The translations under genes and the position numbers were made by a program. From positions 4,402,001 through 4,466,000 of the forward strand of contig NZ_CP032762.1 of the NCBI RefSeq assembly GCF_003641205.1: a stretch of DNA of 64,000 bases. The letters are read 5' to 3'. Shown here one piece after another: positions 10,425 to 19,161 of this stretch. Each line of letters starts with the position of its first letter. Within the stretch, counting starts at the first letter, position 1. The stretch comes from Rhodococcus sp. P1Y. GTDB taxonomy: Bacteria; Actinomycetota; Actinomycetes; Mycobacteriales; Mycobacteriaceae. Below the pieces are notes generated by a model. That model saw only the letters and a program-made list of their open reading frames with translations, was not told where the DNA came from and did not search any database.

Positions 10425-12734
10425 TCAGCTGCCCACGATGTGTTCGGGGCGGATAGGGACGCGCATGAGAGCCAGTCCGGTGGCGTCGCGGATCGCGGCG
10501 ACGACAGCCGGTGTGGAGGAAAGTGTCGGTGGCTCGCCTGCACCGCGAAGACCGTAGGGCGCGAGCGGGTCTGCGTTCTCGAGTATGTCGAGCTTCATCG
10601 GCGGCATGTCCAGGATCGTTGGAATGAGGTAATCGGTGAACGACGGGTTCTTCACGAGACCGTCCTTGACGACGATCTCCTCCATGACCGCGAGGCCGAG
10701 TCCTTGCGCCGATCCGCCGTGAATTTGGCCCTCCAAGGAAAGCCTGTTGAGAATCTTCCCGACGTCTTGAACAGCCGCCATTTCGACGACCTTCACCAAT
10801 CCCAGCTCGACGTCGACATCCACCACTGCGCGGTGCACACACAGCGCCAACTGGGTGTGGCTCGCACCCTGGCCGGTGACCGGATCCATTCCGCTGGTAG
10901 GCCGGTGGTGGAATTCGCGGGTCTGCTCGATGACCCGTTCGCCCAGAACGTCCTCGATCGTGGCAAGAACGCCATCGGGCGAGACGATCTTGCCGCCGTC
11001 GAGACTGAGGTCCGCTGTTGCCCGTCCCACGTACAGACCCGCAAGAACGAACACAGCTTCACGGACTGCTTCGCACGCGGCTTTCACTGCACCGCCGGTC
11101 ATGTAGGACTGGCGTGATGCCGAGGAGGAGCCTGCGTTGCCGACCTTCGTGTCCGCCGGCGCGATGACCACCTTGGTCACCCCGAGTTCGGTCCGCGCGA
11201 TCTGAGCTTCCAATGTCACCAGGCCCTGGCCTACTTCGGCCGCGGCGGTGTGCACCAATGCTGTTGCCTCACCGCCGATCACTTCGAGTCGTACACGAGC
11301 CGTCGAGTAGTCGTCGTAGTTCTCCGAAAAGCAGATGTTCTTGATGCCCACGCCGTACCCGATACCGCGTACGACGCCTTCGCCGTGGGTTGTCTGCGAC
11401 GCGCCACCCGGAAGATTACGGATGTCCGACGCATCGAGCGGGGCGGGCAGTTCCATCGCCTCGGCCCTGGCAAGCATCTCTGCGAGTGGAGCAGGCGCCT
11501 CGATTACCTGGCCGGTTGCCAGAATCGATCCCTGGCTCACCGCGTTGATCTGCCGGATCTCGATCGGGCCGATTCCGCAGGCCTCGCCGAGCTTGTCCAT
11601 CATCGACTCGTAGGCGAAACATGCTTGTACGGCGCCGAATCCGCGCATCGCTCCGCACGGTGGATTGTTGGTGTAGACACCGTAGGCATCGATCTCGATG
11701 TTCGGAATGATGTACGGTCCGACCCCGAGCGATGCGGCGTTCCCGACGACGTTGAGCGTCGCCGAGGTGTAAGCACCACCGTCGAGGATGATCTCCACAT
11801 CGGCGTAGAGCAGCTTTCCGTCGCGAGTTGCGCCGTACTCGTAGTGCATCTGCGCCGGGTGGCGATGCACGTGACCGAAGAAGGATTCGTATCGGTTGTA
11901 GACGATCTTGACCGGCTTGCCGGTATGCATGGCCAACATCGCCGCATGGATCTGCATGGACAGGTCCTCGCGCCCACCGAATGCGCCGCCGACTCCTGCG
12001 AGAGTCATCCGGATTTTCTCTTTCGGCAGACCGAGGCACGGCCCGATCTGTTCGAGGTCGTTGTGCATCCATTGTGTGGCGACGTAGAGATCGATTCCGC
12101 CGTCTTCGCCTGGGATCGCAAGACCCGATTCTGGTCCGAGGAAAGCCTGGTCCTGAATACCGACGGAGAATTCGCTCTGCACTACGACCTCGGCGACCGC
12201 CCGAGCCCTGGCAACATCACCCACCCGTACCGGCTGGTGGCGCGCCACGCCTCCACGCTGCTGAACCTTGGGATAGGTCGGGTCCAACGCCGCACGTCGA
12301 GCGTCGGTAAGAGGTTCCATCACCTCGTACTCGACGAGAATCTTCTCCATCGCCCTGCGCGCGGTCTCGGGATGATCTGCTGCGATCAGGGCGATCGGTT
12401 CACCCTCGTGCCGCACCTCGTCGAACGCCAGAACCGGTTGATCCCAGGTGTGATCGAGTCCGAAGCACTTGCGCCCCGGCACGTCCTCGTGTGTCAGAAC
12501 GGCTTCGACGCCCGGCACCGCAAGAGCTTTCGAGATGTCGACCGAAACGATGCGGGCACGCGGGTGCGGGCTGCGAAGTGTGGCGCCCCACAGCATTCCG
12601 TCGATGAACAGGTCGGAGGAGTACGCGAACTCTCCCTTGACCTTCAGCGTGCCGTCGGGACGAAGCGGACTGTCGCCCACCCGGCCCCGGCCGGGGGCCG
12701 CGATGTCCTCGGGTGCCCTCGTCGGTGTAGTCAC
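10425..12734 (-). CDS. Xanthine dehydrogenase, molybdopterin-binding subunit
   Basis: A 769-residue large subunit of a three-part xanthine dehydrogenase, which oxidises hypoxanthine and xanthine to urate. Molybdenum-site features are GGAFGGREDLSMQIHA, GAMRGFGAVQACFAYE and the catalytic glutamate near residue 734 in LRGAGEPPTLSSTP. The start is GTG 12734, which overlaps the stop of the upstream deaminase gene as GTGA. The frame stays open for another 250 codons upstream, but that part merely shadows the deaminase gene in another frame. The subunit order in this operon (FAD, Fe-S, deaminase, Mo) keeps the deaminase between the Fe-S and Mo genes. Confidence 0.93.
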   Translation of the reverse strand: MTTPTRAPEDIAAPGRGRVGDSPLRPDGTLKVKGEFAYSSDLFIDGMLWGATLRSPHPRARIVSVDISKALAVPGVEAVLTHEDVPGRKCFGLDHTWDQPVLAFDEVRHEGEPIALIAADHPETARRAMEKILVEYEVMEPLTDARRAALDPTYPKVQQRGGVARHQPVRVGDVARARAVAEVVVQSEFSVGIQDQAFLGPESGLAIPGEDGGIDLYVATQWMHNDLEQIGPCLGLPKEKIRMTLAGVGGAFGGREDLSMQIHAAMLAMHTGKPVKIVYNRYESFFGHVHRHPAQMHYEYGATRDGKLLYADVEIILDGGAYTSATLNVVGNAASLGVGPYIIPNIEIDAYGVYTNNPPCGAMRGFGAVQACFAYESMMDKLGEACGIGPIEIRQINAVSQGSILATGQVIEAPAPLAEMLARAEAMELPAPLDASDIRNLPGGASQTTHGEGVVRGIGYGVGIKNICFSENYDDYSTARVRLEVIGGEATALVHTAAAEVGQGLVTLEAQIARTELGVTKVVIAPADTKVGNAGSSSASRQSYMTGGAVKAACEAVREAVFVLAGLYVGRATADLSLDGGKIVSPDGVLATIEDVLGERVIEQTREFHHRPTSGMDPVTGQGASHTQLALCVHRAVVDVDVELGLVKVVEMAAVQDVGKILNRLSLEGQIHGGSAQGLGLAVMEEIVVKDGLVKNPSFTDYLIPTILDMPPMKLDILENADPLAPYGLRGAGEPPTLSSTPAVVAAIRDATGLALMRVPIRPEHIVGS

Positions 12735-14086
12735 AGGACGTCCTCCGCCAATGTCATGAGCCGACGGTGCGCGTCGACGCCTTCCTGCGCCACTGCATCC
12801 TGAGGTGCACTCACCAGTACGTCGTCTTCGACGATGGTGCGGCCACCGACCAGGAGGCGGGCCAACGGCGGAGTCTGCCCGTAGGCGAAGGCCACGATCG
12901 GGTCGTCGACGGCGGAATAGAAGCCATCGGTCTTCCACAGAGCCAGATCGGCGACCTTGCCCACCTCGATGGATCCGATCTCGTCCTGGCGGCCGAGTAC
13001 CGTTGCGCCGCCTAGAGTTCCGATTTCCAACGCCTGACGCGCCGTGAGTGCGGTCGGACCGAACTTCGCGCGCTGCATGTACATCGCCTGACGAATCTCT
13101 CCGGCGAGAGGCACCATCTCGGCCGAGGCGCTGCCGTCGACGCCGAGGCCGACGGGTGCGCCCGCCGCAAGGAGATCCGATATCCGAGCAATTCCTGCAC
13201 CCAGGCGTGCATTGGAGCTCGGGCAGTGAGCTGCGCCGGTTCCGGTGGCGGCCATTTTCGCGATATCGGAGTCGTGCAGATGTACAGCGTGGGCGAACCA
13301 TACGTCGTCGCCGAGCCACCCGACCTGTTCCATGTATTCGACAGGGGTGCAGCCCATCTGAGCGATGCAGTGCTCTTCCTCGTCCAGAGTTTCCGCGAGG
13401 TGCGTGTGCAACCGCACGCCTTTGCTCCGCGCCAGTGCTGCGGACTCGACGAGCAGGTCCTTGCTGATCGAGAACGGCGAGCACGGTGCTACGGCGATGC
13501 GCAGCATCGATCCGAACGAACTGTCGTGGTAGATGTCGATCGCATCCGAGGTGGCAGTGAGGATGTCGTCGAGACTTTCCACGACCTCGTCCGGGGGCAG
13601 ACCGCCGTCGGACACTCCTCGGTCCATCGACCCACGGCAGGGCTGGAAGCGAACGCCGATACGACGAGCGGCGTCGATCTCTGCGGCGAACAGATCACCG
13701 CGACCCTTCGGAAAGATGTAGTGATGATCGGTCGTCGTCGTACATCCGGACTTCGCCAACCAGGCAAGACCTGCGGCGGCAGCACCGCCGACGACCTCGG
13801 CATCCATCTTCGACCACGGCTTGTACAGGGCAACGAGCCATTCGAACAACGTGTTGTCCTTGGCCAGTCCCTGTGAGGCCCACTGATACAGATGGTGGTG
13901 AGTATTGACCAGACCGGGAGTCAGGAGACCACCCCTGGCGTCGATCACCTCGGCCCCCTCGAGCGCAGGCGCGTCACCGGATCCGAGTGCCGAAATGATC
14001 CCGTCCTCGATCGCGACGTATCCACGCGGTATCTCGTGTCCGACGATAGGTGCGATGTACGCGTTGTGGATGATCTGACGAGTCAT
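12731..14086 (-). CDS. 8-oxoguanine deaminase-type amidohydrolase
   Basis: A 451-residue amidohydrolase of the AtzB/TrzN-like branch that includes 8-oxoguanine deaminase. Metal-site features are VNTHHHLYQWASQGL near residue 65, LHTHLAET, HAVHLHDSDIAKMAATG and the late GVDGSASAEM. The position between xanthine dehydrogenase subunit genes fits a purine deaminase: 8-oxoguanine deamination gives urate, and guanine deamination would give xanthine. I favour 8-oxoguanine because the sequence lacks the look of ordinary guanine deaminases (GuaD). The start ATG 14086 overlaps the Fe-S subunit stop as ATGA; the 64 codons open further upstream lie within that gene. Confidence 0.85.
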   Translation of the reverse strand: MTRQIIHNAYIAPIVGHEIPRGYVAIEDGIISALGSGDAPALEGAEVIDARGGLLTPGLVNTHHHLYQWASQGLAKDNTLFEWLVALYKPWSKMDAEVVGGAAAAGLAWLAKSGCTTTTDHHYIFPKGRGDLFAAEIDAARRIGVRFQPCRGSMDRGVSDGGLPPDEVVESLDDILTATSDAIDIYHDSSFGSMLRIAVAPCSPFSISKDLLVESAALARSKGVRLHTHLAETLDEEEHCIAQMGCTPVEYMEQVGWLGDDVWFAHAVHLHDSDIAKMAATGTGAAHCPSSNARLGAGIARISDLLAAGAPVGLGVDGSASAEMVPLAGEIRQAMYMQRAKFGPTALTARQALEIGTLGGATVLGRQDEIGSIEVGKVADLALWKTDGFYSAVDDPIVAFAYGQTPPLARLLVGGRTIVEDDVLVSAPQDAVAQEGVDAHRRLMTLAEDVL

Positions 14087-14556
14087 CGGGATTCGGCCTT
14101 TCGAGTTGCAGCGAGACGTACTGCGTCGAGGATCTTTTCGTATCCGGTGCAACGGCACAGGTTGCCGGCGAGCGATTCGCGGATCTCCGCATCGGAGGGG
14201 TTGGGCACTCGTTCGATCAGGTCGTGCGCCTGAACGACGAGCCCCGGCGTGCAGAAGCCACATTGCACAGCGCCGCATTCGACGAAGGCTTCCTGCATCG
14301 GATCCAACTTCTCACCCTGTGCGAGACCTTCGACCGTCCGGACCCGACGGCCTTCGACCTGCCCGGCAGCGACGAGGCATGCGCAGGCGGGAATTCCGTC
14401 GAGATACACGGTGCAAGAACCGCATTCGCCCTGTTCGCATGCATTCTTCGATCCTGGCAATCCCATTCGTTCCCGAAGGAGATACAGCAGGCTCTCACCC
14501 TCCCAGACGTCGTCGGCTTCGAGTTCTTTGCCGTTGACCGTGCAATTGACGCGCAT
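14083..14556 (-). CDS. Xanthine dehydrogenase, [2Fe-2S] subunit
   Basis: A 157-residue iron-sulfur subunit that passes electrons from the molybdenum centre to FAD. All eight cluster cysteines are present: Cys40, Cys45, Cys48 and Cys60 of the plant-ferredoxin-type N-terminal cluster (CEQGECGSC...C) and Cys99, Cys102, Cys134 and Cys136 of the C-terminal helical cluster (QCGFC and LCRC). Length is standard for the small subunit of the CO dehydrogenase/xanthine dehydrogenase family. It starts three bases after the FAD subunit stop and its own stop overlaps the deaminase start, so all are co-translated. Confidence 0.95.
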   Translation of the reverse strand: MRVNCTVNGKELEADDVWEGESLLYLLRERMGLPGSKNACEQGECGSCTVYLDGIPACACLVAAGQVEGRRVRTVEGLAQGEKLDPMQEAFVECGAVQCGFCTPGLVVQAHDLIERVPNPSDAEIRESLAGNLCRCTGYEKILDAVRLAATRKAESR

Positions 14557-14559
14557 GAT

Positions 14560-15426
14560 CTATGCCGCCTTTCCTTTGTCGCCGAGATCTTTCCAGGCCC
14601 AACCAAGGGTCCGTTTCGCCATGACTGCCAGTGCGTGGCGGCGGTAATCCGCAGTACCGCGAACATCGTCGATGGGGCGCGCCGCTTCCGAAACCAGCTC
14701 ACCGAATCGCGCGGCGACCCGGTCGTCGAGCGGACCGGACCAGTCGAGTTCTGCGGCGAGGAACTCCTCGGCAGCATAAGCCCGCCGAGGCGTCGGCGCA
14801 GCGGAGCCGAGTCCGGTCCCGACACGCTGCTGCTCGGGGAAGAGCGCGATGGAGAACGAACAGACCGCGATCACCATCGCGTTGCGGGTGCCGATCTTCG
14901 AGAAGTACTGGGGCCCGGCCGCAGGAGACACGTGAAAGGCGCGAATCAACTCGTCCGGTTCACACGAGTTCCGCTTGACGCCGACGTAGAACTCGGTCGC
15001 TGGAATCATCCGGACTCCGCGGCGTGCGGACTCGACCTCGATCACGGCATCGGCGGCGAGAAGCGGAGCATGCAGGTCACCGGCAGGCGACGCGCCTCCC
15101 AGGTTGCCGCCGACCGTGCCACGGTTTCGAATCTGTGGCGACCCGACCGTCCTCGATGCCTGCGCGATACCGGGTAGCCGGTTCCCGAGCTCGGAGATGA
15201 TGCGCACGTACGGAACGCCCGCACCGACCCGCAAGGTGCCGTCGGGCAAGCACTCCCACCGAGTGAGCTCGCGAATCGGATTCAGGTCGAGAAGCGCGGT
15301 GGGCCGATGTATGTCGAAGTTCATCTCGACCATGACGTCGGTACCGCCCTGGATCGGAACGGCGTCGACGTCGTCGGACTTGATTGCCAACGCGTCGGCC
15401 CAGTTCTGCGGCCGTAGAAAGTCCAT
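14560..15426 (-). CDS. Xanthine dehydrogenase, FAD-binding subunit
   Basis: A 288-residue FAD subunit of the molybdenum hydroxylase. FAD-binding features are PIQGGTDVMVEMN near residue 35 and GTVGGNLGGASPAGDLHAPL near 105-125; a CO dehydrogenase flavoprotein C-terminal domain follows. I take ATG 15426 (MDFLRPQNW) as the start because the N-terminus then fits the family and a GGAG lies about ten bases upstream; an in-frame ATG at 15465 would add thirteen unrelated residues. It is the first gene of the leftward operon and faces the divergent PucR-type regulator across 148 bases. Confidence 0.93.
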   Translation of the reverse strand: MDFLRPQNWADALAIKSDDVDAVPIQGGTDVMVEMNFDIHRPTALLDLNPIRELTRWECLPDGTLRVGAGVPYVRIISELGNRLPGIAQASRTVGSPQIRNRGTVGGNLGGASPAGDLHAPLLAADAVIEVESARRGVRMIPATEFYVGVKRNSCEPDELIRAFHVSPAAGPQYFSKIGTRNAMVIAVCSFSIALFPEQQRVGTGLGSAAPTPRRAYAAEEFLAAELDWSGPLDDRVAARFGELVSEAARPIDDVRGTADYRRHALAVMAKRTLGWAWKDLGDKGKAA

Positions 15427-15531
15427 GATGCCGTGGCTCCAAAGTGTCGGTGCTGGGGTGTGCATCCAGTACAGCTGCGCAGGCTTTCCCGAACGAGGGA
15501 CAGGAACGACGAACTATGACGGCGATCACAG

Positions 15532-15554
15532 TGTAGGTTCTGGATGTTCCTACA
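15532..15554. promoter_or_regulatory. Inverted repeat in the xdh-pucR divergent promoter region
   Basis: Perfect six-base arms TGTAGG (15532-15537) and CCTACA (15549-15554) are separated by 11 bases. The site lies 21 bases upstream of the PucR-type GTG start and 106 bases from the xanthine dehydrogenase FAD-subunit start. The size and place fit a dimeric regulator operator, most simply for the PucR-type protein itself. Binding is an inference. Confidence 0.45.
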
Positions 15555-15574
15555 AAGAGCGAGGTAGATGGGCA

Positions 15575-17077
15575 GTGAGGCTGCACGATTTGCTGGGTTT
15601 GGCCGAGTTGAAGCTGCATCAAGTGGTGGCACCCGAGCACTTCGACCCGACGATCCGATGGGTCGTCACCACTGACATGTTGGATCCGAGTCGATACCTG
15701 ACCGGAGGTGAGTTGGTGCTCACCGGTCTCATGTGGCGGGCCGAACCCGGCGACTCACACAAATTCGTCAGTTCGATCGCGAAAGCGGGAGTAGCGGCCC
15801 TCGCCGCATCCGAGGGCGGCGTGGTCCCCGACGACCTCGTCGCAGCGTGCCGCGAACACGGGCTGCCCCTGTTTCGGGTGCCCGCCGATGTCGCGTTCGC
15901 GACGGTGACCGAGGTCGTGGTTCGCCAGCTGTCGAGCGCACGAACCTCGGATTTGAAAGCCGTACTCGACCGACACCAGAGGTTGGTCGAGAGCACAGGA
16001 CCCGGTGGGATCGGGCCACTCCTCGATCTCGTCGGTACCGAGCTCGGAATGGATTGTTGGATCATGGCGGCCTCGGGCCGCGTGCTCGCCGGCCCTGACG
16101 GTCTACCGGATCCCGAGTCGCTCGCACACGAGTTCCTCACGGCGCGAAGGCTTCCACACTTCGCGCCCGGGTACGGGATCTCGATGTTTCCAGTCGACAG
16201 CGACTCCGCGGCTAGGGTGGTCGACTGGTTCGTCGCCGTTCGAAGCGACTGGCAGACATGGCATTCCGAGCGGCTGGCACTCGCCGAACAACTATGTTCG
16301 ATCGTCGCGCTCGAACGCGCACGCTCCGACGACCGACTCACCGGATCCGGCGTCCTTGCACAAGAATTCGTGCGCGCCGTGTGCGATGGGGCCTCGCCGA
16401 CCGACATCGCTCAACAGATGCACGTCATCGGACTTCCCGTGCACTCGCGCTACAGTGCAATCGCGGCTGCGGCCTCGGGTGATGTACTGCGCCTGGGCGA
16501 GGTCAGGCAACTGGTGCACGAGACCACTGCACCGGCGAAATCCGCGATCGGCATCATCGACGGTGAGGTCATCGCGATCGTCCCGGCCGAGGACGACATC
16601 ACACCAGCCGTCGTCAGGGCCGTCGACGTTCTCGCGCCCGGACTGTCCGAGACCGGACTGTCGATCGGAGTCAGCAGCCTGGTCGCCGCGCGGGACGTGC
16701 GAAGCGCCGTCGAGGAGGCGAAGCACGCGCGAGCGTTGGCCGCGCGTCGTACCGACGATCGCTACGTGGTCGGCCACGACGAACTCGGCACGCTGGTGCT
16801 CTTGCTCGCCGGGGTACCCGAGGACGTGCGCCTGATGTTCCGGTCTCGGCTGCTCGACCCGCTCGCTCGGTACGACGACATTCATGGAACCGACTTGATC
16901 GCGACGCTGTCCGCGTTTCTCGACACGAATGGGTCGTGGACGAAGTGCGCCGAGCATATGCACCTTCACGTCAACTCGGTGCGATACCGGATCCAGCGCG
17001 TCGAGGAGTTGACCGGCCGTGATCTATCTCTTCTGCACGACAGGGTCGAGTTCTATCTGGCGCTGCGGCTGAGCTGA
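15575..17077 (+). CDS. PucR-family purine catabolism regulator
   Basis: A 500-residue regulator with an N-terminal PucR ligand/sensor domain (VRLHDLLGLAELKLHQVVAP onward) and a C-terminal PucR helix-turn-helix (CAEHMHLHVNSVRYRIQRVE near residue 460). PucR activates purine-use genes in Bacillus subtilis in response to allantoin-pathway intermediates. Being divergent from the xanthine dehydrogenase operon and next to allantoin genes makes the same role likely here. The GTG at 15575 is chosen because family similarity begins there and a GAGG site precedes it; the frame is open further upstream but runs antisense through the FAD subunit. Confidence 0.9.
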   Translation: MRLHDLLGLAELKLHQVVAPEHFDPTIRWVVTTDMLDPSRYLTGGELVLTGLMWRAEPGDSHKFVSSIAKAGVAALAASEGGVVPDDLVAACREHGLPLFRVPADVAFATVTEVVVRQLSSARTSDLKAVLDRHQRLVESTGPGGIGPLLDLVGTELGMDCWIMAASGRVLAGPDGLPDPESLAHEFLTARRLPHFAPGYGISMFPVDSDSAARVVDWFVAVRSDWQTWHSERLALAEQLCSIVALERARSDDRLTGSGVLAQEFVRAVCDGASPTDIAQQMHVIGLPVHSRYSAIAAAASGDVLRLGEVRQLVHETTAPAKSAIGIIDGEVIAIVPAEDDITPAVVRAVDVLAPGLSETGLSIGVSSLVAARDVRSAVEEAKHARALAARRTDDRYVVGHDELGTLVLLLAGVPEDVRLMFRSRLLDPLARYDDIHGTDLIATLSAFLDTNGSWTKCAEHMHLHVNSVRYRIQRVEELTGRDLSLLHDRVEFYLALRLS

Positions 17078-17097
17078 CCGACAGGTTCGCTTCCCAT

Positions 17098-17111
17098 CTG
17101 ATACCGATCAG
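17098..17111. promoter_or_regulatory. Short palindrome upstream of the TetR gene
   Basis: CTGAT (17098-17102) and ATCAG (17107-17111) are perfect five-base arms around ACCG. The site is 12 bases before the first possible GTG start of the TetR gene. TetR proteins commonly repress their own promoter through such sites. No protein-binding evidence exists here. Confidence 0.4.
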
Positions 17112-17123
17112 TGTCAAGATCGT

Positions 17124-17774
17124 GTGGTGAGTACTTCCGAGACCGGCTACGCCCGCGGCCGCCCGTACCGCGGATCGTCGCCGGTGCAACGGCGGGACGA
17201 ACGTCGGGAGAAGCTGCTCGACGCCGCGGTCGAGATCTTCGGAACGACCGGGTACCGGTCTGCGTCGATCGATCGACTGTGCTCGACGGCCGGTCTCACC
17301 AAACGCTACTTCTACGAGTCCTTCGAGAGCAGCGAGGATCTGCTGAAGGCGGTGTACTTGCGCGCCACGAAGACGATGCTCGCCGGCGTGCAGGCGCCTG
17401 CAACACATGAGACCCAGTCGCCGGAGGCCGTACTGCAAGCGGCATTGTCGAACTTCTTTCGGAGCGTCGCGGACGATCCGCGTTCTGCCCGAATCGTGCT
17501 ACTCGAAGTGCTCGGCGTATCGACCGAAGTAGACGAACTCTATCGGCAGACGACATCGCTGTTCGTCGACGTGGTGCTCACGGTCGCGGACGCGGCGGGG
17601 ACCGCACACGGACTCGCGGGCCCCAACCGTCGAACACTGGCGGTCGGACTCGTGGGCGCCGTGTTGATGATGACCCAGCAATGGTTGCTCGCACCGACCT
17701 CGGAATCCCTCGACGGTGTCATCGCGAGCGCTCACACCATTCTCGGGGCCGTCGCATTCGGACGCGTCGACTGA
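17124..17774 (+). CDS. TetR-family transcriptional regulator
   Basis: A 216-residue TetR repressor. The N-terminal helix-turn-helix is plain: RREKLLDAAVEIFGTTGYR then SIDRLCSTAGLTKRYFYESF. The C-terminal two-thirds is the helical ligand domain, which cannot be assigned a ligand. Two GTG codons in a row (17124 and 17127) are possible starts; there is no good ribosome site, and a CAAGAT sequence ends seven bases before the second, so a leaderless message is possible. It follows the PucR-type gene by 46 bases and is convergent with the PPOX gene. It could control itself or the purine genes. Confidence 0.88.
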   Translation: MVSTSETGYARGRPYRGSSPVQRRDERREKLLDAAVEIFGTTGYRSASIDRLCSTAGLTKRYFYESFESSEDLLKAVYLRATKTMLAGVQAPATHETQSPEAVLQAALSNFFRSVADDPRSARIVLLEVLGVSTEVDELYRQTTSLFVDVVLTVADAAGTAHGLAGPNRRTLAVGLVGAVLMMTQQWLLAPTSESLDGVIASAHTILGAVAFGRVD

Positions 17775-17786
17775 CCCGAGAAAGCG

Positions 17787-18419
17787 CTACTGACGTTGGT
17801 AGAGCTGCTTTTCGTAGGACGGGCCGTAATACTGTTCGAGATCGGCAACCGTCTCGGGCGAGTCGGGCATGACGGCCTTGGTGATGACGGCGACGGAGGG
17901 CATCACCGTCGGGTCCCACGTTTCCGGTTCCCACAACCGTGATCGCATGAACGCCTTGGCGCAGTGGAAGAAGACCTGCTCGACGTCGACGACGAGACAC
18001 AGAATCGGCCGATGACCCTTCACCTGCATGTCGTCGAAGAACGGCGCATCCTTGATCAACCGCGCGCCGCCGTTGATGCGCAATGTGTCGCCTCGACCGG
18101 GGATGAAGAAGTTGATCCCGACGAACGGGTTCTTCAACACATTCCGGTATCCGTCCATGCGCTTGTTGCCGGGGCGTTCGGCGATCGCGACGGTCTTGTC
18201 ATCGAGAATGTGCACCAGCTGACCGGCCGGATCACCCTTCGGCGAAACATCGCAGCGTCCCTCGGTATCCGCGGTGCCGATCAGACAGAAGGGCGACTGC
18301 GACAACCACTGGACATCCATAGCGTGCAACGACGATCGATCCTTGTTGGCCGCCCGGTAACTCGGCGTGCCGAACATAGCGGTCAGCTCGTCGTCGTGAA
18401 GAATTTCTTCCCATGCCAC
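17787..18419 (-). CDS. PPOX-family FMN protein (MSMEG_1061-like)
   Basis: A 210-residue protein of the pyridoxamine 5'-phosphate oxidase fold. Seen features are the split-barrel strands FCLIGTADTEGRCDVSPKGD near residue 50, then IAERPGNKRMDGYRN and the late CAKAFMRSRLWEPETW. These fit the actinobacterial MSMEG_1061 subfamily, proposed FMN- or F420-linked reductases of unknown substrate. The start is GTG 18419 (VAWEEILHDDEL) with an AGGGTCC upstream. The frame remains open upstream but is antisense to the SDR remnant. It has no obvious operon partner. Confidence 0.8.
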   Translation of the reverse strand: MAWEEILHDDELTAMFGTPSYRAANKDRSSLHAMDVQWLSQSPFCLIGTADTEGRCDVSPKGDPAGQLVHILDDKTVAIAERPGNKRMDGYRNVLKNPFVGINFFIPGRGDTLRINGGARLIKDAPFFDDMQVKGHRPILCLVVDVEQVFFHCAKAFMRSRLWEPETWDPTVMPSVAVITKAVMPDSPETVADLEQYYGPSYEKQLYQRQ

Positions 18420-18494
18420 AGCAAGGACCCTAGCAAGAGTGAGTCCGAGCGTCGCTGGAGAATTTCGACGCCGGCCTCTGGCACAGTGGGTGCC

Positions 18495-19043
18495 ATGCCT
18501 CCTCCCCTCACCGTAGTGACAGGAGGTAGCCGCGGGATCGGAGCCGCGGGTTCTCTCACCGGTCTGGTCACCAATGCAGGGGCCGCTAGTGCAGTGGGGC
18601 CGCTGATCGACAACGAACTCAGCGCGATACGAGCAGACATAGACCTCGACCTCGTCGGCGTCCTTGCATCCATCAAGTACTCGATCGAGCCCTTGACCGA
18701 GTCCGGCGGCGGGTCGATCGTCAACATCTCTTCTGCGGCAGCCACTCTCGGCAGTCCGAACATGTACGTCCATTACGCCGCCGCCAAAGCTGGCGTGGAG
18801 GCGCTCACGATCGGGTTGTCGAAGGAACTGGCGACGAGAAACATTCGTGTGAACGCTGTTGCCCCGGGAGTCATCTGGACCGAGTTCCACCGAGATGCGG
18901 ACCGACCTTCGAAGGTCGCCGACATGATTCCGATGCAACGCGCGGGAAATCCGACCGAGATCGCGGGCGCGGTTGCATGATTGTTGTCCCCAGACGCGTC
19001 GTACGCGACCGGGACCACGATTCGAATCGCGGGCGGCCAGTAA
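18495..19043 (+). pseudogene. Decayed short-chain dehydrogenase (SDR)
   Basis: The remains of an SDR gene with two lesions. The N-terminal cofactor motif VVTGGSRGIGAA (residues 7-18) is followed after only eight residues by the NAG region LVTNAGAA; about 60 residues (the beta2-beta4 part) are missing without loss of frame. The catalytic YAAAK and the INVVAPG-like VNAVAPGVIWTEF remain. The frame then stops at TGA 18978-18980, exactly where family members have a Trp in GAVAWLLSPDAS; beyond it the same frame continues with LLSPDASYATGTTIRIAGGQ to TAA 19043. So a large deletion and a Trp-to-stop change have both occurred. It is unlikely to give an active enzyme. Confidence 0.85.
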
Positions 19044-19161
19044 CAGGCAGGTCGGGATAGACTGCGTTTCGGACGACGCGCGTACCTCCCCCGACAGTTC
19101 GAGGGGCGCAACCGGCCGTCAGCTCCCCAACCGACCACACAGAACACGGAGCTCGAGAGCA

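Noticed and set aside
11250..12803. Open frame of 517 codons on the plus strand opposite the xanthine dehydrogenase large subunit
   Set aside because: No family resemblance, no ribosome site, and it is fully antisense to a well-supported gene.
12735..13484. N-terminal extension of 250 codons of the xanthine dehydrogenase large subunit
   Set aside because: The extension reads the deaminase gene in another frame and is Arg-rich; the family start is at the GTG that overlaps the deaminase stop.
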